Origin: Steromphala cineraria | Lineage: Eukaryota > Mollusca > Gastropoda > Trochida > Trochidae | Assembly (NCBI GenBank): GCA_916613615.1 | Contig: OU744727.1 | Location: forward strand, 20,406,093-20,470,092 | Direction: 5' to 3' | Length of the DNA: 64,000 nucleotides | Shown: piece by piece, positions 50,751 to 61,100 of the stretch | Position numbering within the stretch: the first letter of the stretch is position 1 | Layout of the letters: each line of letters opens with the position of its first letter | Program-made: the position numbers and the translations under genes | The notes under the pieces: model-generated | Seen by the model: only the letters and a program-made list of their open reading frames with translations | Told to the model about the DNA's origin: nothing | The model's database searches: none

Positions 50751-50815
50751 CTTCGGATCAAACAAGCACTTAGCGCTTCCGGTTCAAGGGGCACCTGCGC
50801 AGCAAATTAAACAGG
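50751..50815 (-). promoter_or_regulatory. Probable promoter and non-coding first exon, - strand gene
   Basis: On the - strand, GATCCGAAG|GTGAGTACAT gives a near-consensus donor at 50750. Just upstream are an ETS-type site (ACCGGAAGC) and an NRF1-like TGCGCAGGTG, both common at animal housekeeping-type start sites. It is a candidate leader exon for the start-codon exon at 41716-41625, about 9 kb away. The 5' end is not determined. Confidence 0.5.
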
Positions 50816-51149
50816 TTGGATGTTCTTTACGACTAATGTTATACGAAAATGGGTTTACAGATAAAATTAAATAAAAGGAAGTTAAATAAGAAGTAAAACT
50901 ACTTCGAATATTTTGAATACAAAAACATAATAGCATTACAGTGTTCTGAGTAAATGATATAGTTTAAAGTCATAATTTATAAGATATTTTTCAATAACTA
51001 AAACTAAAGTTGTGAAGAAACAAATATCTTACTTATTTTGTAACAACGCTATTTAGCTCTTAATAAATACACTTATACTTAAATTTTGTAAGTAAAAATG
51101 ATCTAAACAGATTGATGTCGTTAAATGAGTATATTATTTCTGTTTCTGG

Positions 51150-51330
51150 ATACTTGCTTTAAGCGCGCACCTGCTAATTTGCATATTTATCCCCACATCA
51201 AAGATGGCGCGGGTGTTTTGAATTATTTGTAAACACACACAGCTCGCACTGTTGCATTTATAACAGCAAGTATTTTAGGCTGTATTTGAAATACCAATGA
51301 ATTAATTTTATTTTGAGGTATACAAGTGAA
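51150..51330 (+). promoter_or_regulatory. Candidate GCNA promoter / leader region
   Basis: Contains AAGATGGCGCGGG (51203-51215), a YY1-type initiator-like motif, next to GCGCGCACCTG and an octamer-like ATTTGCAT at 51178-51185. It is about 0.9 kb before the GCNA start codon and about 0.4 kb from the divergent - strand leader exon. GAG|GTATAC near 51317 is a possible leader-exon donor, unverified. Confidence 0.35.
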
Positions 51331-51419
51331 TTTCTCCAAAGATTATCTTTTTTACTCTTATAAGAACTGTTTTAGCTCACACTTCATACATATCAAAGTG
51401 TAGGCCATGGGATGCGGTG

Positions 51420-51500
51420 AACTCGTAGACAAAACCGGCTCGTAGACACGAAATCCGGTGAACTCGTAGACAAATTGAGAAGTGATCTCGTAGACAGGTT
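51420..51500 (+). repeat. Four spaced CTCGTAGACA repeats
   Basis: CTCGTAGACA occurs at about 51422, 51438, 51462 and 51486, with CCGGTGAA or similar between some copies. The cluster sits between the two divergent gene starts. It could be a short minisatellite or a cluster of binding sites. No known factor motif is recognised. Confidence 0.7.
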
Positions 51501-52075
51501 TTCAAATAGGATTTGTACTAATAGTAACCAACTTATATTTATAATCATGTTTTTACACTAGGCCATCATGTATATATAAGGCCCTACTACTTAGCTAGTA
51601 CTTAGTAATTTTTTTCATCTATGTCAAGAAAACTTTATGATATGAAGATTTCAAAAAAATGGTGAAATGATTTTGACATGCATTTTATCATGAAGCATTT
51701 CATCACCCCTAAAGTTTGAAGTACAGCCAAAAGTAGAAAAATCTTGTAGTTTTCAGTCTGCATGAAATTTTAAGTCTTGTAGAATTGATAGATTTTATTT
51801 CACAAACTACTGAAAGAAATTAACATTTTGGACAGAAAAAAAATATAAAAAATAAAATAATCTTTGAAGTAAGATTGGGTTTTCACAGTGTACGTTATGT
51901 ATTTTTCTTTAAATAAAATAATCGCTTTTAAAATGTTGCTCTTCTCTTCATGTGTCAAATATTGAGAGTGACATATATACTAATATATACCAGTAGTGCA
52001 GTACTAGTATTATTATAATGTCATAATTTTACTCTTAACAGATAATTAAAGCTTGATCGACTGACGCCATATAAG

Positions 52076-52198
52076 ATGGCTGAGGCACCGGTCACACCAG
52101 CTAAGGCAAAAAATCCAGATGTGGAACTACTCTTCAAGAAAATGGGAGAAAAACTAGGCTGGTTTGAGCACAAAGATTTGGATACTGCCATGAAAAAT
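52076..52198 (+). CDS. GCNA: GCNA exon 1 (first coding exon)
   Basis: Encodes residues 1-41, beginning MAEAPVTPAK and ending in AMKN, with donor AAT|GTAAGA in phase 0. A possible 3' splice site (CTCTTAACAG at 52032-52041) lies 34 bases before the ATG, so this may be the second exon, joined to a non-coding leader exon near 51.2-51.4 kb. Confidence 0.85.
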
Positions 52199-55100
52199 GT
52201 AAGATTTGTAAAAATATATCTAATAATTTATGGTAATTTCATGATATCCCTTCATACCTTTGCCTTACAGAAAATATCTTTGAATGTGTAACATTATCTA
52301 CAAAAATATTATAAAAACTTGTTACCTTAAATCAAAGATATTTTGTTAAAGGTATATGTCTTAATGTGTTACCAAATTTTCAAATTCAAAGCTGAAATCA
52401 TAGATAAATTGGTTTTGATTAACATACACTGGACAATTTATTTTACAATTTCAAAGCTTGAATCCAAAATTTTATTTATGTCAGAAGAATCTGATTAATT
52501 ATTCTATCTTCAAATTTGAAATTTCAGCTATCAAAAAGTGGCAAGAAGAAGAGTACAAAGAGCAGAGTGAAACACAAGAGTGAGGAGGCTGATTCCAGTA
52601 ACAAGGAGAACAAGACTGGGAAGTCTAGCAGAAGTGAGGGTATTTTTAGATTGTCATTCAGACTACAGAGCAAACAATAAAGGCGTCTTCTAGAAGTGTA
52701 GAAATGGAAGCAAGTCTTGCTGCCTCAATTTTACAAATTTTACAAACTATAACTCAAAACTAAAGGTTGGTCTAGGTTTTAAAGAGGGTCTTTTATGTGG
52801 TTCCATCATCTTGGTTTTTTTTGCACGTTAACATTTTTTCTAATAAAGATGGAATGTACTTATTGATAGAATCTACACAATTTTACAAATCATTAACTAT
52901 AATACTTGCCTTGTTATGTGATAATAAGGTGTTCGCACTTTAGTGCAGATGAATGTCTTAACATCTCAATGTTTTTGTTTATGAATGATTCCGATTATGA
53001 ATGCTTTCTCATCTTTGTCAAATTGGTCATCACTTCTGTAACCATCAGTTTCTCAGAAATTTTATTTTATGATCATTGATTGGAAAGAAAATGAATAATA
53101 CTTGCCCTGATGTGACTTTGTTGCATCAAACCTTTATCATACCCCCTTTCTAAACAGTGCATGAAAACAATTCTTATAAACTTTGGTACTTTTTGAAAAT
53201 TTGTAATTTTGTCTTGGTTTGAGTATTTCTTTTTGTTCACATCTGGTATCCAAAAACAGAAGAGGGAAAACATAATATGAGATTCTATTACTTTTTTGTA
53301 GGTAAGGAACAAGGTGTAAAAGTGAAGAAACATAAACACAAATCAAGAAAGGAAGATAACCAAGACAGCATTTCAAGTCACACAGAAGAAAACGATTCAA
53401 CAGAAGATTTCAAGGGTTATCCTTTAAAACCATCTAAAGCTTCTACAGATCTCACCAAAGATAGATATAAAAAGAAGAACATCACAAGAGTATCAGAGAG
53501 TCCACTCGACGACCTAAAATGTCCTCGAGAATCAAAAACAAATGAATCATCAAGAAACTTTTCTCCAAACAGATTGTCTAACGAAGGAAGTAACTTTGAT
53601 AGTTTTCCAGAAATGCCTTCAATGTTGGAAGATATTGGAGCACCGCTTGTGGAATCAACTCGTATACACAGTCGGGAGAGCATAAGCTTCTATAAACTTG
53701 GAGATGATTCAGGAAATTCTCTAGATACAAGCTCGTTTGACAATCTTCGCATTAGCTCGGGTGATGGTGGACATAGATACTTCCGAAAGGACACAACTTT
53801 GATTCGAGTGAGAAACAGTGTAGGGGTGAATGAGTTGAAAAAGTTGAAGCAGCATGATACGTCTGAGAAGTACTTCTCTGTTGTTTGTGAAAGTGTTTTA
53901 GGAGAAGAAGAGGAAGAATATCATAGTGTTCTGGAGGAAAGTCCTCTTGTGAACAAGAATGAACTAAATCAGAAATCTGAATGTCATGTTGTTGAAGAAA
54001 GCCCTTTAACAAATGTGGAATCAGTTAAGAAGCATAAAGCAAATCATGAATCTCCTGACATTATTGGAAGCAGTCAATCCTGTTTAAGTCTTCAATCTCC
54101 TGAAGTTATCAATGACAGTCCTTCCTTGGCAAGTGAGACAGACTTGCCTGAAGATGGTTCTGAAAAAATGATGAAACATCTTGATAGGAAAGATGTTGAA
54201 GAGATGCGGACAAATTACAGAGATGCAGTCGAGGGTGAAGCAGTGGAAAAGCAGGACAGTGAATCAAGTGGGTCCTTCTATGAGGTTGAGGATGCCTGTG
54301 CTCAAACAGATCTGCAAGAAGATGAGGTGGAAGGTAAAACAGAGTCTGATGGCGAAGAAGGAGCTACCATTATTGAGAACAAACTCAGAGAGATGGACCT
54401 GGGAAAGAAGGAACAAAAATGTGGGAAATTTGGATCCATTAGTGAAGATGAGAAGAAATCAAATGCCAGTAATGAAACAAAAGATGTTGATAGTGAAATG
54501 GAAGATGACAATGATCATCTTATAAAAGAAAGTCCAATATCAGATACATGTGACGAAGATAAAGCCTCAAGTACTAAAAGTTTTGATCTTAATGAATCAG
54601 AATCTGAAACAGACAAGAACTCAAAAAGAAGAAATACAAAGAAATTCCACAGTGTATCAGTCTCAGACAGTCCATCATCTAACTCTGATGGGTCCTTCTA
54701 TGAGGTTGTAGACCAGTGTGTACAGACAGAAGCTGATGACTCACAGGACTCAGCTCAGGCTTCCAGCTCTGTGGTCACTCCTGACTCCTGCTCGAGCAAG
54801 ACAAGTCTGTACTTCCAGAAGAGTTCTGGATCACTCTCCAGCACCCCAAGACTTGCAGAACTGCAGTCTGCGACCTATGAGAAGTTGAGGATGTCTCTAA
54901 AGAAATTTCCTGCTACCCCATCTAATGCTGTGAATGTGATGGAAAGTGTCCTCAAGAAAGTCAATCTCTTTGGTACAAAGGTTAGCAATTCTCGTCAGAC
55001 TGCTTTGAATAAATCTGATGATATGAAAAAGGATCTGAAATTGGAATCTTTGAGAAAGGAACAATGTTTTGAAAAACATCCTGAAAAAGTGAATCCCATT

Positions 55101-58100
55101 AATGAAAGTGTTTCTGATCAAAGTAACACAACAGTTATGTCTCCAAAGGATAAAGAGAAACACAAGTTGAACAGAGATGTTTCTAAGAGCAAAAATGATT
55201 CGATGAGCAATCCATCCCATTTCAAACAAGATAATCATGTTAACTCAAGTGTTAAATCTTCCCCTATCAAAGGAGGCGAGAATAAAGAGCAAAATAAATT
55301 ATTTGAAAATAATACTAAAATTGACATAAAAGAAAGTGTTAATACAACAAAGACAAAATTGTCAAATACAGCTTTTCAGACGCCATTGAAAACTGTGCCA
55401 CTTGAAACACCAAGCAGACGTACAAAGCTGTCTTTGAAGAAAATACCAAAGAAAAGTTCTTCACTGTCATCAACAACCTCTGATGATAATAAAGAACTAT
55501 ATAAGACTGGTTTCTCATCTCCTGACTATTCCTGTGAATCGCCTGAAAAGACAAAAGCAAGCTCAAAAACTGCTCCTATTCATTGTAACCAAGTCAATAA
55601 GATGGTAAAAGATTCTCCTGAAAATAAACCTGAAATCAAGTGCTCATCAGAACAAAAACCATTGACCAGAATACCAGACTCACCACCCCTGCTATCTGAC
55701 AGTGGATCAGGCCCTAATTCAAATGAGGACAATCAATTATCAGATGGAGGGGTTGATGGTGTGCCTGACAGTGAATCAGAAGATGAATTTCATAGCATAT
55801 GTGTTCCAAATGAGAAAAAAACAAAAGCAAAGACAGACACTAAATCATCAGCAGTAAATGCTGCTGTCACATTTGATATTTCATCTGATGAAGATGACGT
55901 CTTCCAGAAGAGAAAGGAGAAGGTCAAAAGGGGAGATAACTCTAAGAGGACAGTGAGCTGGCAGAAAAATGATGATTCTGATGATTCTCTCCCAGACTTA
56001 AACTCTAAACCAGACCAGAATGATCGATACTGCGTCACAGTCAGTGATACAAGCACTTGGAGGTAAGAATATAGATCTCATGTTTAAAAATGTGCCAAGA
56101 TATTGTTTACATTTATAGATATGGTCAACTTGTCAACTTAACAAGTGTATAAATGCAGAAATCTGAATACATAGATTGCAAAAGATCTTTAAATGTTGAA
56201 AATGTTTTTGAAAAATATCCCAAAGTACTTCTCATATGAATGATTTTATACAAATAAAGGTAAAAATTTACAATTGAATATCAAACACTTTTTCTGTATT
56301 ATCATATGCCCCTATTTTTCAGGTCAAGTAAAACTATGAGTGACTCCAGTGAAGAAGATCTTGATGCCTGTAGGTTTATGATATCTTAAAAGTAATGATT
56401 TGAAAGTAATAGGCTTAGTCGTACCAAAGGATCCAAAGTTTTTCTAAAGTACCGTTATTCTTGATATATATTATGAGTTATGTTATTTCATTTAATTCAA
56501 AATATTTTATAATGCAATGTTTGTTTCCAAAGTTTTACGGTGAAAAGTAGAAAATATTAGAAATAATAATTGATGATTCGCTATTTTAAAAAATATATAT
56601 GATTTTAAGTCTTTCAGAAAATGAAAACAAAGAAAAAGCCGACAAAGATGAAATCGTCATCATCTTCAGATTCAGCAGAGTCAGACAGAGACAGGTGAGG
56701 TACTTTAACCCTTTACATGCAGGTTGCCCATTGTTCCGGGACAGAGGTAGACATTTCATGAGACAAAATTATTATTTTGGAAAAGAGTCATTTCTGTGCG
56801 TAACTGTGCGCTACTCATTTTTGTTACTAAAAAGTTCATTATGTCAAGTGTTAATGATATGTACATAACTAAAAATACCATATAGAATGTCTGAATTTTG
56901 AATTCAAACTTGAAATATATTTTTTAATACCTATCAAGTTTAATGGCACCTTACATCCTGTTTTGATAAAAGTTGTGACAAAATATTGATACATGGAGAA
57001 TTGTGATACTAAATCTGACGATATATGTATCGTGATGCAATGTGTCTATTTTGTGTATATTATGATATGTATAATTGACTTTAAGATTGCTTACATAAGC
57101 TAAACATCAAGATGTTTGTCAAGTAATTAGATTTTTATAATCAGATACCCTTTAAAAAAGTGTACTGTGACATGTATTGCATCGAATCAAAATCATTCTA
57201 AATATTGTGATACATTGTTTCAAGAAATGACTGTATAGTCACAACTATGTTTGTATGACATGAAACCTGAAGCCAGAACTGAGGACACACTATTGTGAAA
57301 AGTTTCAATTTGTTGTTTGGTTTTTTTTCTTCAATAATATAATCATATAATAATAAAATAATATAATAATAAAATAATATATATAATTTATATAATATAT
57401 ATAATATATATAATATATATAATATATAATAATATAATATAAATACTCTCCATCATATACAGATGTAAAATCATGTTCGCATGAAAATTCTACATAGAAT
57501 TCACTTAATTCCTCAAACGATAGATGCATTTCAATTCAGATATCATTTTTTTCATATGTATTACATTTGCAAAACATACAAACTTTTCTGTATGTACAGC
57601 ATGAAGGACTTCATTGTTGACGACGCCAACGTAGAGAGTGAGTCCGATGAAGACATTTTCTACCTGAAGACAGATAACAGCAGGAAGGACAAGCCTCCAA
57701 GGTACAGATAAACACATTCTATTCAGCACAATCTCTCAATCAAAACACTGTGTGGTTGGACAAGAGCTGGAGGGAATGTGCTGTACATAACGTCTTCTAA
57801 ATGAATATGTTTAGTTAAAGTCACCAAATCGTTTGTTTTAATGCTAGTGTAAATTTGCTGATTCAGCTACCCTCTGTTAGTTTTGAAAATAATTATTATG
57901 ATGATGGTGGAGATGATGATGATGATGATTGTGATTGTGGTGGTGGAGATGATGATGTGATGATGGTGATGATGATGATGGTGATTGTGGTGGTGGAGAT
58001 GATGATGTGATGATGGTGATGATGATGATGATGATGATGCATGGTGATGGTGGTGGTGGAGATGATGATGATGTGATGATGGTGATGATGATGATGATGT

Positions 58101-61100
58101 GATGATGGTGATTGTGGTGATTGTGGTGGTGGAGATGATGATGATGTGATGATGGTGATTGTGGTGGTGGAGATGATGATGGTGGTGGTGATGATGATGA
58201 TGATGGTGATTGTGGTGATTGTGGTGGTGGAGATGATGGTGATGATGATGATGATGATGATGCATGGTGATGGTGATGGTGGTGATGATGATGATGATGG
58301 TGATGGTGGTGGTGGTGGTGATGGTGGTGGTGGTGGTGATGGTGGTGGTGGTGGTGGTGGTGGTGGTGATGGTGGTGGCGATGATGATGATGAGGAGGAT
58401 AATGATGATAATGGTGGTGGTGATGATGATGACGCCGATGATGATGATGATGTTTTCTCAGAAATCCCTAGTACAATTTTCTAGTTCATGAAAAACAAAT
58501 GTTTAGTTGTTTAATCTCTTGACTCTTGTTATAGTAGTTGAAGAACTCTGTTTATACTGCTGATGTTTGCAGGGTGCCGAGGTACATGACCAGCAGTGAT
58601 GAAGACTACACAGACAGTGAGGGGGAGGAGGAGGAGGAGGAGGAGACTTATACCCAGAAGAAACCTAGAGGAAAACCACAGAAAACACAGGGTTAGATTC
58701 AGAGATTAGCAAACATAATATCTTCAAGATCATTGGCATTGGATTTTTTTTTTTTAAAGTGGAATTTTTCAGTTGTAATTGGTGGAAGATATTTCATTCT
58801 TACCCGGTAGTTGTTATGCATCTTTTGCATACTTTAACATTTGTTACAAATGTTTTGACAAAGAATCCAATTGGGTGCCTTTGAGATAGAGTTCAACAAA
58901 AACCAAGTTTATTACAGTATGGGTGACATGGTTATAAAAGCTATAAAAGCTTGTACTGTAAATAGCTGTTGTCACATAAGGAGAACCATTTATTAACTTT
59001 CCTAGTCTTTTTCTTCTGAGAAACCATATTATTATATAAAGACACCTCTGCCAGAGGTTGCACCAAGATAATACAAGACTCAAAAGTTTTAAGTCCAGAG
59101 CTCAGTCAAGTCCTCTGACTGCTAGCCCTACAATTATAGTCTCTTGCTAAAACCACTCTTTTCATACAGAGACACCCCTACCAAAGGTTGCACCCAGGCA
59201 GTCCTGAGTCTGGAGCTGTGTCAAGTCCTCTTGACTCAGTGTGAAGACTGCCAGCTTAACAATTATAGTCTCTTGCTAAAACCACCCTTTTGCACACAGA
59301 GACAGCCCTACCAAAGGTTGCACCGAGACAGTATGAGACTCCAAAGGCCCAAGTCCTCTCCAAACCGCTGGTCCCGAGCTCCGCCAAGCCTTCTAACCTC
59401 AATGTGAAGACTGCTAGTTTCCTCTCGTCTCTCTCGGTGAACCTCGGGGAGTACAGGAGGCATCCGGATGCTGTCAAGTGAGAATGACATAAACCCTTAG
59501 CCTGCTGGATTGATAATTTAACAAAAAAATTTTTTATAATTTTCATGAGAAATTCTGTTGATTTTAATTCGGAAAATATTTACGTGTCAATATGTCAAAG
59601 TCAACATGTTGGCGTATGCCACCTCAAGCATTCTATTTGTTATTTAGTATTGGGGACATTTCAATGTAGTTTCTACTGTCATATTCATGCAAGTTGTATA
59701 TAATTATTATGTTGCCTTTACCATTTTTTATCATCTCAACTCCTAATATGCCAAGTTTTGAATAAACGTCTCTATAATATCTGATATCTGATGAGTCTAA
59801 GGAAGGATGTTTATGTCTGTGCATGTTTTTCTTTGAATCCAACTCCTCAACTGCCAGTCAAGATGACTTTGCTTCAATATTTCGTTTCTTGACAACATGT
59901 GTTTTATGTAACTGTTTTTCAGTTATGTGAAGCAGTTCAAGAAGTACAAAGGGGAGCTAACTCTGCGACTGATGAAGCTCTACAACCAGACAGTGTTTGA
60001 CAACAAGGTGTTTATCTCAAATAGCATTTAACATAAATATTTACAATGACAATCAAGAGGTATGTGGTGTCTAATAGCTCTTCCTTTTTACAACATTTGG
60101 AAAAAAATACTTATATTTGATTTTTTTAATGAAAACATACAACCCATAGGAGAAAATGTCTATTGTGTTTTAAGATGAACCAGAGGTTAGATGATAGTAT
60201 TTGTTCCGCAAAAAGAATTCTAAACTGTTATGTACTTGAATGAAACCATTACATTTACCAGATTTGATTAACACTGGAATTTTTAATGTTTGAACAAAAA
60301 AGTAAGTGATACACAATATTGAAATTATCATGTTTGAATAAAAATGTCATTTAATTATTTATTTTCTCAATTAACATGGTAATCCTGACAATGTCACACA
60401 TAGATAACCTGTCTTGTAGTTACCAAGTTCCCTAGAGATCAGCTGGAACAACCGCATGTTGAAGACGGCCGGCTACTGCAAGTACATGAAGCATCACATT
60501 GCTAAAGTGGAGCTCTCCGATAAAGTCTGTGACTCAGCAGGTATAACATTAGTCCTCGTACTTTCTTATGCTTCATGCCCGTGGATGAAAATAAGCATCA
60601 GTTTGGTAGCTCTTGCTAGCAAGGAACATGCCACTAGTCAGCTGATTCATCAGGATTCTTCTTATTCTCTTAATCTGTTATCTTAAGTGCTTCATGCCAG
60701 TGGATGGAAATAAACATTAGTTTGGAAGCTCTTTGCCAGTATAGAAACACATATCTATTAGATCAACTAAAAGGTAAAATCTTTGCAGTACTTTTAGAAG
60801 TTTGGTACACCTTCATAATGTCAGAATTGAGCCATAGAGTTTTACCCTTCGGGTTTGTTTCATTGACTCAAACTGTTTCATTTTACCTTCAGTCTGTTAA
60901 CTTTTAACCAAGTTTTGTAAAACCATTACTCACTTAGGATTGACAAATTAATTGATTAGAATACATACCTATGAATAACTACGAGTAAATTGTCAAACTT
61001 GTTGGTCCATTTGATTTTTTTTATTAAACTTCAATTTTCTGTGAGTAGATTTATCTGATTTTCAATTTAAGAAAAATATCTGATATATCTTTTATTAATA

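Noticed and set aside
54181..54525. 114-codon second-frame ORF inside GCNA exon 3
   Set aside because: A shadow of the long acidic exon; the Lys/Met-rich product has no features of its own.
57867..58491. Long open frames (poly-His, poly-Met, poly-Asp/Gly) on both strands
   Set aside because: They are translations of the GAT/GGT minisatellite in all frames; the spliced GCNA frame cannot enter them.
59144..59546. Overlapping frames of 87-96 codons on both strands around exon 8
   Set aside because: Shadows of exon 8 and its decayed copies; the spliced frame through 59300-59477 fits both neighbours in phase.
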